From NCBI RefSeq assembly GCF_000968535.2, contig NC_016112.1, forward strand, positions 4,526,001-4,590,000: a DNA stretch of 64,000 nucleotides, read 5' to 3'. This DNA comes from Methylotuvimicrobium alcaliphilum 20Z (GTDB lineage Bacteria > Pseudomonadota > Gammaproteobacteria > Methylococcales > Methylomonadaceae). Both the position numbers and the translations under genes were made by a program. The notes below the pieces were generated by a model. That model was not told the DNA's origin and searched no databases. It saw only the letters and a program-made list of their open reading frames with translations. Of the stretch, positions 26,507-35,139 are shown piece by piece; position 1 is the first letter of the stretch; every line of letters begins with the position of its first letter.

Positions 26507-28519
26507 TTAAAGCAGAGCTTCGACGTGTTTGACGACATTGTCAACGGTGAAGCCGAACTCTTTGAACAGCGCGCCGGCCGGTGCCGATTCGCCGAAACGA
26601 TCCATTCCGATGACGCAACCTTGTGTACCCGCGTATTTCCACCAGCTGTCGGTCACGCCCGCTTCAATTACGACGCGTTTTGTCACCGATGACGGCAGCA
26701 CCGACTCACGGTAGGCTTCGTCCTGCGCATCGAATACGTTGGTCGATGGCATCGAGACGACCCGCACTTTTTTGCCTTTGCCGCTCAACTCGTCTGCCGC
26801 TTTCACCGCCAATTCGACTTCCGAGCCCGTCGCAATCAGGATCACGTCCGGCTGACCTTCGCTGTCTTTCAGAATGTAGCCGCCTTTGTTGATCGCTTCG
26901 ATCTGCGCCGGCGTCCGCGCAATGTGCGCTAGGTTTTGCCGTGAGAAGATCAGACAACTCGGTCCATCGTTTCGTTCAATCGCCGCTTTCCACGACACCG
27001 CCGATTCCACAGCATCACATGGACGCCACACTTGCATGTTTGGAATCATCCGCAAGGTCGCGGTTTGTTCGATCGGTTGATGGGTCGGGCCGTCTTCGCC
27101 TAAGCCGATCGAGTCGTGCGTGTATACGAAGATGGTCGGGATTTTCATCAACGACGCCATCCGCAAGGCATTCCGCGCATATTCGGAGAACATCAGGAAG
27201 GTCGCGCCGTACGGCTTGAAGCCGCCATGCAGGGTGATGCCGTTCATGATCGCCGACATGCCGAATTCACGGACGCCGTAGTAGACGTAGTTGCCGTCAT
27301 GTCCCGGGGCGTTGACGTCTTTGCAACCCGACCACAGGGTCAAGTTGGAGCCTGCCAAGTCCGCCGAGCCGCCCATCAGTTCGGGCAGTAACGGTCCGAA
27401 TCCGTTCAGGGTGTTTTGTGAGGCTTTGCGGCTAGCGATGGTTTCGCCTTTCGCGTCGACCGCAGCAATGAAGGCGTTCGCTTTTTCCGACCAGTCGCTC
27501 GGCAGCTGTCCGCTCATGCGGCGTTCGAATTCGGCCGCCAGTTCCGGATGCGCTGCTTGGTATTTCGCGAATTTGTCGTTCCACTCCGCTTCTTGACGCG
27601 CGCCTTTGTCTTTCGCATCCCAACCCGCGTAAATATCCGCCGGGATTTCGAAAGGTGCATGCGGCCAACCGATGCGTTCGCGGGTTGCCGTGATTTCGGC
27701 TTCGCCTAATGCCGCTCCATGACATTCTTCTTTGCCTTCTTTATTCGGCGAGCCCCAGCCAATGATGGTTTGGCAGCAGATCAAGGTCGGCCGATCAGTG
27801 ACGCTACGCGCTTCTTCCAAGGCTTTTTTGACGGCTTCAGGGTTATGGCCGTCTACTTTCGGGATGACGTGCCAGCCGTAGGCTTCGAAGCGTTTCGGCG
27901 TGTCGTCCAGGAACCAGCCCGGCGTGTCGCCGTGACCGCGGACTTCGCCGTCGATCGAGATGTTGTTGTCGTCGTAGACGGCAATCAGTTTGCCCAGTTT
28001 CATCGAGCCGGCCAATGAGCAGGCTTCATGCGAGATGCCTTCCATTAAACAGCCGTCGCCCAGGAAGGCGTAGGTGTAATGGTCGACGATTTCGTGTCCG
28101 GGACGGTTAAATTGACCCGCTAGTGCGCGTTCGGCTATCGCAAAGCCCACGGCATTGGTGATGCCTTGACCTAATGGTCCGGTCGTCGTTTCGACGCCCG
28201 GCGCATAGCCGTATTCCGGATGACCCGGGGTTTTTGAATGCAGTTGACGGAATTGTTTCAGTTCGTCGATCGGCAGCTGGTAACCTGTCAGATGCAGTAA
28301 CGAGTACAGCAGCATCGAGCCGTGGCCGTTAGACAGTACGAAGCGGTCTCGGTTGGCCCAGTTCGGGTTAGTCGGGTTATGCTGCAGGAAGTCGTTCCAT
28401 AACACCTCGGCGATATCCGCCATCCCCATCGGTGCGCCCGGGTGTCCGGAGTTGGCTTTTTGGACGGCATCCATGCTCAAAGCGCGTATGGCGTTCGCTA
28501 AGTCTCGGCGCGAAGGCAT
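26507..28519 (-). CDS. tkt: Transketolase
   Basis: A 670-residue TPP enzyme moving two-carbon units between sugar phosphates in RuMP acceptor regeneration. Visible: [20 protein letters not shown], the TPP motif [15 protein letters not shown] ... DNNISIDG, and the C-terminal [20 protein letters not shown] start at ATG 28519 ([12 protein letters not shown]) because a strong AAGGAG site lies 5-6 nt upstream; a TTG six codons earlier would overlap it. Its GC content is higher than its neighbours, as expected for a highly expressed gene. Confidence 0.95.
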   Translation of the reverse strand: MPSRRDLANAIRALSMDAVQKANSGHPGAPMGMADIAEVLWNDFLQHNPTNPNWANRDRFVLSNGHGSMLLYSLLHLTGYQLPIDELKQFRQLHSKTPGHPEYGYAPGVETTTGPLGQGITNAVGFAIAERALAGQFNRPGHEIVDHYTYAFLGDGCLMEGISHEACSLAGSMKLGKLIAVYDDNNISIDGEVRGHGDTPGWFLDDTPKRFEAYGWHVIPKVDGHNPEAVKKALEEARSVTDRPTLICCQTIIGWGSPNKEGKEECHGAALGEAEITATRERIGWPHAPFEIPADIYAGWDAKDKGARQEAEWNDKFAKYQAAHPELAAEFERRMSGQLPSDWSEKANAFIAAVDAKGETIASRKASQNTLNGFGPLLPELMGGSADLAGSNLTLWSGCKDVNAPGHDGNYVYYGVREFGMSAIMNGITLHGGFKPYGATFLMFSEYARNALRMASLMKIPTIFVYTHDSIGLGEDGPTHQPIEQTATLRMIPNMQVWRPCDAVESAVSWKAAIERNDGPSCLIFSRQNLAHIARTPAQIEAINKGGYILKDSEGQPDVILIATGSEVELAVKAADELSGKGKKVRVVSMPSTNVFDAQDEAYRESVLPSSVTKRVVIEAGVTDSWWKYAGTQGCVIGMDRFGESAPAGALFKEFGFTVDNVVKHVEALL

Positions 28520-28692
28520 ATTCTTCTCCTTTGTCAATTCGGTAAGTTACAACGGTGACTCGTTTCGGTAAAGCCTTGCGGCTCGGTCACTTCTTTTGTT
28601 GTGTTGGAATTCGGTTGGAACGAGTGACAGGTCGCCACTCGTTCGGTTCGGCTTTCGGTTTGTTCCAGCGGCGCGGATCGCTCCGCCTAGAA

Positions 28693-29226
28693 TCATTCCA
28701 GGTTCGCGTGCCGCGATCTCATTTCTTCTTCCGGAATGCCTTTCTCATGAATGATATGTGAGATGATCGCTTCCAGGAAGAACAGCGTCGATAGTTCGAA
28801 TACGGTACCCATCGGCATGCCTTTCACTTTGCCATACAGCTCCGATGTCCCAACCTGGAACACCGCATCCGCGAGGTCGCCTATCGTCGAATCGCTTTTC
28901 GCCGAGATCAACAGGATTTTAGCGCCGATTTCTTTCGCTCTCTTGGTGAACGCGATCAATTGTTCGGTTTCGCCAGAGCCTGAAATAATGATCAGCAGGT
29001 CGCCCGCCTTGATGCTCGGCGTGACGATTTCGCCAACTACGCTGACATCGTAGCCGCTATGCATCAAGCGCATCGCAAAAAAACGACCGATCAAGCCCGA
29101 CCGACCCGCGCCCGATACGAACACACGTTTCGCTTGATCGAGTAGGGTGGTCAGTTTTTGATCATAACTGTCGTCGGTCGCCGCCAGAATACCGGATATT
29201 TTGTCAATGATCAGTTGCTGATGCAT
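28693..29226 (-). CDS. hxlB: 6-phospho-3-hexuloisomerase
   Basis: A 177-residue SIS-domain isomerase turning hexulose-6-phosphate into fructose-6-phosphate, the second dedicated RuMP step. SIS motifs: RVFVSGAGRSGLIGRFFAMR and LLIIISGSGETEQLI; the tail PMGTVFELSTLFFLEA is typical. It begins 3 bp after the hps stop and is clearly coupled to it. A gap of about 170 bp without a gene separates it from tkt. Confidence 0.95.
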   Translation of the reverse strand: MHQQLIIDKISGILAATDDSYDQKLTTLLDQAKRVFVSGAGRSGLIGRFFAMRLMHSGYDVSVVGEIVTPSIKAGDLLIIISGSGETEQLIAFTKRAKEIGAKILLISAKSDSTIGDLADAVFQVGTSELYGKVKGMPMGTVFELSTLFFLEAIISHIIHEKGIPEEEMRSRHANLE

Positions 29227-29229
29227 GAC

Positions 29230-29877
29230 TTATGCACTCGCTGCATCAACCAGTTGACGGATTTCGCGTGCCGCTTCCGCCGGGGATGGCGCACCATAAA
29301 TCGCCGCACCAACTACGATGATGCTCGCGCCGCTAGCAACCACTTGTTGTACGGTCGCTTGTTTGATACCGCCGGCTACCGATACGCGTACGTTCAGGCC
29401 AAGATCGGCAATCGCTTGCAGGTCGGCAAATGGCGTTTGGCCCGCTGCTTGTGCGTCCAAGCCCGTGTGTACACCGACGATTTGTGCGCCCAGTTTCGCA
29501 GATTCGCGTGCGCATTCGACTTTGTCAGGCACGTTGATCAGGTCGACTTGCACTTCGGCATTGTGCGCGCGCGCCGCTTTGATCACACCACCAATAGTGG
29601 CCAGACCCGATACGCCCAACACGGTGCAGATGTCCGCGCCCGCCGCATAGAACGGCGTCGCTTCGTATTCGCCGGCATCCATCGTTTTCAGGTCAACCAA
29701 CAACAGTTGGTCCGGGAAACGTTGTCTCAGTTCTTTCACTAAGCCAACCCCGTTGTGTTTGATGCATGGGGTGCCAATCTCAAAAATATCTACATACGGT
29801 GCCACTTGCTCGGCAAGCGCAACGGTTTGATCGAAATCCAATGAGTCCAACGCCATTTGTATTAATGGTCTTGCCAT
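29230..29877 (-). CDS. hps: 3-hexulose-6-phosphate synthase
   Basis: A 215-residue TIM-barrel aldolase of the orotidine decarboxylase superfamily that condenses formaldehyde with ribulose-5-phosphate. Signatures: MALDSLDFDQ at the start, the catalytic DLKTMDAGEYE (residues about 62-72), VQVDLINV and the phosphate loop VAGGIKQAT / IIVVGAAIYGA. It is the key formaldehyde-fixing enzyme of type I methanotrophs and heads the operon. A GGAGAAG ribosome site lies upstream of the ATG, and a sigma70-like promoter is at 30029-30057. Confidence 0.96.
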   Translation of the reverse strand: MARPLIQMALDSLDFDQTVALAEQVAPYVDIFEIGTPCIKHNGVGLVKELRQRFPDQLLLVDLKTMDAGEYEATPFYAAGADICTVLGVSGLATIGGVIKAARAHNAEVQVDLINVPDKVECARESAKLGAQIVGVHTGLDAQAAGQTPFADLQAIADLGLNVRVSVAGGIKQATVQQVVASGASIIVVGAAIYGAPSPAEAAREIRQLVDAASA

Positions 29878-30028
29878 GTTTCTTCTCCGATAGTTACGGT
29901 TTATTGTTGTTTAATGAAAAAATCATAATTAACGATCAGGCCCTAAACCACCATAATTCCCTTTATGAAGCGGAAAATTGGTGCCTAAATCGATTTTAAT
30001 CGAGTCTATTTTTTACCCTGAACGGGGA

Positions 30029-30057
30029 ACTCTAACCAGAATGCGAGCGGTTGTCAA
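30029..30057 (-). promoter_or_regulatory. Sigma70-like promoter for hps
   Basis: On the minus strand TTGACA (30057-30052) and TAGAGT (30034-30029) are separated by exactly 17 bp. The -35 box is consensus and the -10 matches four of six. The predicted start of transcription is about 145 bp upstream of hps. Confidence 0.55.
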
Positions 30058-30167
30058 TTTCGCCGACTCAAAGGTCGCCAGATCTACACTACTAGCGGAT
30101 GGTAAAAATTATGCGCGAAACAATTACTTAAATCAAACTTGCTCTTTGCTAACGCCTCAATGTACTT

Positions 30168-30204
30168 TAGGATTTCGCGACAAATAACTTCCGAGAATTA
30201 TGAG
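30168..30204. repeat. Motif shared with the region upstream of nifJ
   Basis: TAGGATTTCGCGACAAATAA followed by CTTCCGAGAATTATGAG matches 13500-13537 over about 37 bp with few changes. It also resembles the left end of family A elements (TAGGAACGAGCATGAAATAA). Both copies lie 240-300 bp upstream of major minus-strand metabolic operons (nifJ-rnf and hps-RuMP). Confidence 0.6.
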
Positions 30205-30261
30205 TTTTATCGAGGGTTCGGCCTCCTTTTTCTATTTATCAACCTTAAAAAGCAATAAATT

Positions 30262-31080
30262 ATGACACCTTTTTCCGATATTCAGGCACTGATCATCGAC
30301 ATGGATGGCGTTTTATGGCATGGCTCCCAACCGCTTCCGGGGCTTATTGATTTTTTTGACACATTGCGCGCCAAACATTTACGTTTCATTTTAGCGACTA
30401 ACAACGCAACACTCACTGCCGAACAATATGTCACAAAATTAGCCGGAATGGGGGTCCGCATTGGCACCGAACAAATACTGACATCGGCAATGGCTACCGC
30501 CTCCTATTTATCGCGGGAGGTAGACCCGGCCACTAGTCGCGTCTTCGTAATTGGCGAAGAAGGAGCGCGCGCACCGCTTCTCGAACAGGGATTTACTTTA
30601 ACCGATACTTTCGACCCGGTTAATACTCAAACAAATGCCGACATCGTGGTTTGCGGACTGGATCGAACGCTCACCTGGCAAAAATTGGCCAACGCGACTT
30701 ACACCCTCCATGCCGGCGCAAAATTCATCGGCACCAATGCCGATACTTCATTACCGACCGAACAGGGTATGACGATCGGCAATGGCGCCATTTTAGCGGC
30801 CTTACAAGCCGCCACCGGAGTTAAACCGATTACCATCGGCAAACCCGAGCCGATCATGTACCGACAAGCCATGGCCTTGCTTGACACCGATACAAACAAA
30901 ACCATTGCAATCGGCGACCGGCTCGATACCGATATTCTCGGTGCTGTAAGAGCCGATATCCGCAGTTTAATGGTACTGACCGGCGTGTCTTCCGAAGAAG
31001 ATTTAAAAGTTTCCGATTTCCAGCCTACTTGGGTCATGCAAGACATCCGGGCGATTACCCAGGCCTTGCAAAAAACTTAA
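30262..31080 (+). CDS. HAD family IIA phosphatase (NagD/phosphoglycolate phosphatase-like)
   Basis: A 272-residue HAD-IIA hydrolase. Motif I is DMDGVLWHG (Asp nucleophile near residue 13), motif II ATNNATLT, and motif III/IV GKPEP ... IGDRLDTDILGA. The C2-type cap contains GTNADTSLPTEQG. Members dephosphorylate 2-phosphoglycolate, p-nitrophenyl phosphate or nucleotides; the true substrate is unknown here. Being divergent from hps and next to dhaK, a sugar-phosphate role is plausible but inferred. Confidence 0.85.
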   Translation: MTPFSDIQALIIDMDGVLWHGSQPLPGLIDFFDTLRAKHLRFILATNNATLTAEQYVTKLAGMGVRIGTEQILTSAMATASYLSREVDPATSRVFVIGEEGARAPLLEQGFTLTDTFDPVNTQTNADIVVCGLDRTLTWQKLANATYTLHAGAKFIGTNADTSLPTEQGMTIGNGAILAALQAATGVKPITIGKPEPIMYRQAMALLDTDTNKTIAIGDRLDTDILGAVRADIRSLMVLTGVSSEEDLKVSDFQPTWVMQDIRAITQALQKT

Positions 31081-31163
31081 TCATCCTATGGGCAGGCAGT
31101 CGATTTGCCAGGCATCGTACCAAGGTCTACCCTTTATCAAATTATTACGTAGGAGTACCGAAC

Positions 31164-32153
31164 ATGAAAAAATTTATCAATAGCGTCGACACTCTGCTCG
31201 ACGAAAGCTTGTCCGGCTTTGCCATGGCTCATGCCGATATCGTCAATTTTAATAAAGAACCCCACTTCATCAGCCGATTGGCTCCGACACAATCCGGTAA
31301 AGTCGCGCTCATTTCCGGCGGCGGCTCCGGTCACGAACCCTTGCATTCGGGCTTTGTCGGTCACGGCATGCTCGATGCAGCTTGTCCTGGGCAAATATTC
31401 ACTTCGCCAACACCGGATCAAATGATGGCCGCGGCACAAGCGGTCGAAAACGGAGGAGGTGTATTGTTTATTGTTAAAAACTATGCGGGCGATGTTATGA
31501 ATTTCGAAATGGCCGCCGAAATGATCGATTGCTCGAATGCGACTGTCTTGGTGAACGATGACGTTTCACTGCCGAAAAATCACAGTACCGGACGCCGGGG
31601 CGTCGCCGGAACACTGATTGTTGAAAAAATTGTCGGCGCGGCTGCCGAAAACGGCAAAGACTTAGCCGCCTGTAAAGCCTTGGGTGAAAGAGCGAACGAA
31701 GCAACCGCGTCAATGGGGGTGGCAATGACGAGCTGCACCGTACCGGCGCTTGGCAAACCGACATTTAACCTCAATGATGATGAAATCGAAATGGGCGTCG
31801 GTATTCATGGCGAAAGAGGGCATGAATCGATGCCGTTCAAATCCGCTACGGAGATCGTCGAGCAACTGTCGACAGCAATTGAAGAGGAATTGAAACCCAA
31901 AAAAAATCAACCGGTACTGTTGCATATCAACGGCTTTGGAGCAACGCCGCTGATCGAGCTACATTTAATTTACAACTTAGCGGCCCAGTTTTGGCAAAAA
32001 CGCGGCGTGGATATCCGGCGCTCACTGGTCGGCAACTATACGACTTCACTTGACATGGCAGGCTGTTCCATCACCTTAACCTTGCTTGATGAAGAGTTAT
32101 TGAAGCTTTGGGATGCGCCTGTCCATACTGCGGCATTACGCTGGGGCATGTAA
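31164..32153 (+). CDS. dhaK: Dihydroxyacetone kinase subunit DhaK
   Basis: A 330-residue DhaK that binds dihydroxyacetone as a hemiaminal with a His. Motifs: GGGSGHEPLHSGFVGHGMLDAA near the N-terminus (in parts), NYAGDVMNFE, and the substrate-His region GIHGERGHESMPF. I start at ATG 31164, with TAGGAG upstream; the longer frame from 31029 overlaps the HAD gene and lacks homology. The partner dhaL is convergent, with only 3 bp between the stops, so the two are not one operon. No DhaM is seen, so ATP may be the phosphate donor. Confidence 0.9.
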   Translation: MKKFINSVDTLLDESLSGFAMAHADIVNFNKEPHFISRLAPTQSGKVALISGGGSGHEPLHSGFVGHGMLDAACPGQIFTSPTPDQMMAAAQAVENGGGVLFIVKNYAGDVMNFEMAAEMIDCSNATVLVNDDVSLPKNHSTGRRGVAGTLIVEKIVGAAAENGKDLAACKALGERANEATASMGVAMTSCTVPALGKPTFNLNDDEIEMGVGIHGERGHESMPFKSATEIVEQLSTAIEEELKPKKNQPVLLHINGFGATPLIELHLIYNLAAQFWQKRGVDIRRSLVGNYTTSLDMAGCSITLTLLDEELLKLWDAPVHTAALRWGM

Positions 32154-32156
32154 CCT

Positions 32157-32786
32157 TTATTTGGCTAGCACCGTTGCTATCGCGCAAATCATCAGTTCCG
32201 CAGTTTTCGCTCCGGCGTCTATATGCCCTCGCGTGCGTTCGCCTAAAAACGATGCTCGGCCCTTGGTCGCCAACATATCGCGAGTCGCCTCCATACCCTG
32301 ATTAGCGGTATCGCAAACCTGCTCTAATATTTCCGTCCATGGGGTCGAATTGACTTCCGCTTGTTTCAGGTAATCGGCTACCGGTATATAAACATCGAGC
32401 ATCGTTTTCTCGCCGGCATCTGCCTTGCCTCTCCGCTTAACCGCTTCGACACCTTGCGCGAAAGCTTCGGCGAAAGTCGATACACTCAACTCTTGCCCCT
32501 TAGCCGCTTTACTCATTGCGATGAATAGCGTTCCATAAAGAGACCCCGACGCACCTCCTATTGCCGACATCGATACCATGCCGATGCTCTGCAAGGCATC
32601 GGCCCAATCGAGCGCCGATATTTCCCCTTCTTTTGCTTTTAAAGCCTTAATACCGCGTTGTAAATTCGTGACATGATCACCGTCGCCAATTGCTTGATCC
32701 AATTCGGTAACTGATTCTGAGTTTTGCTTGATGACGGCATCCACAGCATCGATCATTGCCGGGAATAATTTAGGAAATAAGGACAT
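32157..32786 (-). CDS. dhaL: Dihydroxyacetone kinase subunit DhaL
   Basis: A 209-residue all-helical DhaL, the ADP/ATP-binding half of dihydroxyacetone kinase. The Mg-nucleotide motif AIGDGDHVTNLQRG (about 31-44) and GGASGSLYGTLF are clear, as is the C-terminal GHIDAGAKTAELMI. It carries all Asp ligands expected for nucleotide binding. It is tail-to-tail with dhaK. Confidence 0.9.
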   Translation of the reverse strand: MSLFPKLFPAMIDAVDAVIKQNSESVTELDQAIGDGDHVTNLQRGIKALKAKEGEISALDWADALQSIGMVSMSAIGGASGSLYGTLFIAMSKAAKGQELSVSTFAEAFAQGVEAVKRRGKADAGEKTMLDVYIPVADYLKQAEVNSTPWTEILEQVCDTANQGMEATRDMLATKGRASFLGERTRGHIDAGAKTAELMICAIATVLAK

Positions 32787-32858
32787 GGCGAACTCCTTGA
32801 CACAGTGTTGAAGGCTCGAGCATAGCCTCCAACAAGCCGATCTGTCCAGTACCGTTAA

Positions 32859-33272
32859 TCAGCCCAATGTCAACATTACCGCAAATGAACCGCCCAAAGC
32901 GATACTGCATACCACTTTCGATTTTTTAATCATTGGCGATGTTTGCCAAGTATTTTGCAATTGAGCTTTTTGTTCGAAGCACCAAGCAGGAACGGTTTCT
33001 TTAGCCTGGCGCCACAAATCGACGATATAGTTAAAAATAACCACCGCCATGATTGCACCAATGCCCAACATCAAATAAAACACGATAATCTCGGTGGTTC
33101 TTGGATCGGTATCAAATGTCAATGAAATGATTTCATCCAACATAAATTCTATGAAAACATAGATGTGTTTAACGACCCATACGACCGCATGGATCAATTC
33201 CAACGGCATTTTAACGCTCAACAACATAATAGAAAAAAAGATCAACAAGTTGATTGTGCTGAATGCTTTCAT
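32859..33272 (-). CDS. Hypothetical membrane protein
   Basis: A 137-residue protein with hydrophobic segments near 5-20, 25-45, 63-87 and 119-135, and a polar loop with PAWCFEQKAQLQ between the last two. I start at ATG 33272, placed 7-8 nt after CAGGAG; a TTG seven codons earlier is less likely. No family recognised. It lies 72 bp upstream of dhaL on the same strand and could be cotranscribed. Confidence 0.65.
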   Translation of the reverse strand: MKAFSTINLLIFFSIMLLSVKMPLELIHAVVWVVKHIYVFIEFMLDEIISLTFDTDPRTTEIIVFYLMLGIGAIMAVVIFNYIVDLWRQAKETVPAWCFEQKAQLQNTWQTSPMIKKSKVVCSIALGGSFAVMLTLG

Positions 33273-33361
33273 ATCGATTTTCTCCTGATTCAACGTAATA
33301 GACTTCGGCCAAAACCGTCTAAAAGCCTTGCGACCCGACAGAATTAGGATGATTAGTAAAC

Positions 33362-33550
33362 TTAGGAACGAGCATGAAATAACTTCGACAAATGCTGAAA
33401 GGGGGGTCGGTGACTCGATTGACAGACGTCGGCGGCAGGGATAGCCGCCGTCGAGCCTACATGGATGTATTCACGGCGTCCTGTCAAGCGAGTCGCCGAA
33501 CCACCACAATGCCTAAAACTTGTAGAAGTAAATTTGTGCATATTCCTTAG
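33362..33550. repeat. MITE-like element, family A (most intact copy)
   Basis: A 189-bp element with ends TTAGGAACGAGCATGAAATA and, inverted, CTAAGGAATATGCACAAATT; similarity between ends extends to about 30 bp (both continue into ACTTC..CAA). Inside is a nested palindrome GGTGACTCGATTGACAG ... CTGTCAAGCGAGTCGCC and the shared core with GCCTACATGGATGTATTCAC. No reading frame of interest. Confidence 0.8.
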
Positions 33551-33700
33551 GAAATTTCTTTTGTACTTGACTATATCAACAGTAGCTTTCAATAAGCTTG
33601 CATTGATCCTAAAAAAAGCAGTTGGTATATGTTGTAGATCGTTCGTGCTAAGCAAAGTCGAAGCATGAACGGTCTACAACACTTTTACAGGCTTAGTGCA

Positions 33701-33779
33701 GCCTCAAACTACCCTTCACCCATCGACAGGGCTCTCCTGTGAGTAGCCGAAGGGCTCAAGGCGAACGGTAGTTTGAGGC
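33701..33779. repeat. REP-type palindrome (CTTCG...CGAAGGGCT family)
   Basis: Outer arms GCCTCAAACTACC and GGTAGTTTGAGGC form a 13-bp stem. The interior carries CCGAAGGGCTCAAGGCGAAC, the widespread bacterial repeat found near genes in many proteobacterial genomes. A second copy is at 41752-41881. Confidence 0.7.
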
Positions 33780-33868
33780 ACTCAACTGCTTTTTTAGGTT
33801 GATCCTTTTGCTAATCAAAATTCAGCACCGCGGTGTCATGCGAGTCAAAAAGCTTGGTTGCTTGTCTA

Positions 33869-34417
33869 TTACGAACCCTTAAGATGATTCAATGTCATAA
33901 ACAACGCCGCAATCGACCGGGCTTCGGTACACTCGCCGGTTGCAATCAACCCTCCAATATCGTCAATTTTCCAGGGCACGACTTCGAGCTCCTCGGGTTC
34001 GTCGCCCTGCAATTTTTCCTCATAAAGATCCGTGGCAATAATAATCTCGGTCATGTGCTCGAGATAAGCGGGCGCGATTGAAAACGAACTCAAATGATAG
34101 AGGGTTCTAGCCCCAAAACCGACTTCCTCCTTGAGTTCACGGTTTGCTGCTTCGATAAAAGTTTCTCCGGCGTCGGTTTTACCTTTAGGCAAACCCAACT
34201 CGTAACGATGAACGCCGGCAGCATATTCACGAACCAATAAGACCGTTTCGTTATCCAAAAGCGGTACAATTAACACCGCACCTCCAGGCCTTCCTCGGGC
34301 CAGGCGTTCGAAATTACGTTGTTCGCCATTGCTAAACTCGATGTCGAGCGATTCGATACGGAATAACCGGCTTTCGGCGATCACGGTTTTATTGAGAAGT
34401 GTCGGTTTTTCGCGCAT
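33869..34417 (-). CDS. nudE: ADP compounds hydrolase NudE
   Basis: A 182-residue Nudix hydrolase. The Nudix box runs from GKTDAGETFIEAANREL into KEEVGF (about 79-101) and fits Gx5Ex7REUxEExGU. The family cleaves ADP-ribose, NADH and diadenosine compounds. It is divergent from yrfG, as in E. coli where both lie near each other, supporting the assignment. The start is at ATG 34417. Confidence 0.88.
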   Translation of the reverse strand: MREKPTLLNKTVIAESRLFRIESLDIEFSNGEQRNFERLARGRPGGAVLIVPLLDNETVLLVREYAAGVHRYELGLPKGKTDAGETFIEAANRELKEEVGFGARTLYHLSSFSIAPAYLEHMTEIIIATDLYEEKLQGDEPEELEVVPWKIDDIGGLIATGECTEARSIAALFMTLNHLKGS

Positions 34418-34482
34418 TATTGGCTATATTTATAACTGATGATTAATAAATATAACCCACTTCTTTTGATAAATTGAAAAAA

Positions 34483-35139
34483 ATGATCGATTGGAAAAAA
34501 ATTGATACTGTTTTACTCGACATGGACGGCACGTTGTTGGATTTGAATTTCGACAATCATTTCTGGCTGGAATTCGTGCCTTTGAAATTCGCCGAAAAAA
34601 CCGGCGTCTCGGTTGAGACGGCCAAATATCAATTGGAACCCCGCTTCAAAAGCATGGAAGGAAAGCTGGAATGGTATTGCCTGGATTATTGGAGCGAAGT
34701 CTTGGAGTTGGATATTGCCGGTCTCAAAGCCGAAATAGCGGGATTGATCGCAGTCTTGCCGCATGTCACCGAATTTCTCGAAAAAGTCAGGCAATCATCG
34801 AAAAATCTTTTTTTGGTGACCAACGCGCACAGAAGCAGCTTGGACCTGAAAATGGAAAAAACCTGTTTGCAGCCGTTTTTCGACGCTATCATCTGCTCGC
34901 ATGATTTCGGCTTTCCTAAGGAACAGCCGGGGTTTTGGCGTTTACTGGAAAACCATCAATCGTTCGACAAACAACGCACGCTATTAGTCGATGACAGCCT
35001 GGCGGTCTTGAATTCGGCCAGGCAATACGGCATCAATTATTTGATATCGGTCAGTAAACCGGACAGCACTCGTTCGAAAAGACTGATAGACGAGTTTCCG
35101 GCTATTGAGGATTTTCGGGAGTTGATGCTGGGTTTGTAG
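34483..35139 (+). CDS. yrfG: GMP/IMP nucleotidase (YrfG-like HAD hydrolase)
   Basis: A 218-residue HAD-IA hydrolase. Motif I is LLDMDGTLLDLNFDN (nucleophile Asp near residue 13), motif II LVTNAHR, motif IV LLVDDSLAVLNSA. The extended FDNHFWLEFVP segment and SMEGKLEWYCLDYW are typical of YrfG, which dephosphorylates GMP and IMP. I use ATG 34483; a TTG three codons earlier is possible. Its 3' end overlaps the convergent rhlB gene by 38 bp. Confidence 0.85.
   Translation: MIDWKKIDTVLLDMDGTLLDLNFDNHFWLEFVPLKFAEKTGVSVETAKYQLEPRFKSMEGKLEWYCLDYWSEVLELDIAGLKAEIAGLIAVLPHVTEFLEKVRQSSKNLFLVTNAHRSSLDLKMEKTCLQPFFDAIICSHDFGFPKEQPGFWRLLENHQSFDKQRTLLVDDSLAVLNSARQYGINYLISVSKPDSTRSKRLIDEFPAIEDFRELMLGL

Larger units (their letters stand above)
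29878..30261. other. Divergent regulatory region between hps and the HAD gene
   Basis: 384 bp without a gene. It contains the hps promoter candidate (30029-30057, minus strand), leaving a ~145-nt leader for hps, and a repeat-related motif at 30168-30204. The leader is AT-rich with no obvious terminator hairpin. Confidence 0.5.
33273..33868. other. Repeat-rich intergenic region
   Basis: About 600 bp without a gene between the membrane protein start and the nudE stop. It contains a family A element (33362-33550), a half site GTCGAAGCATGAACGG at 33657-33672, and the REP-type palindrome at 33701-33779. Confidence 0.6.
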
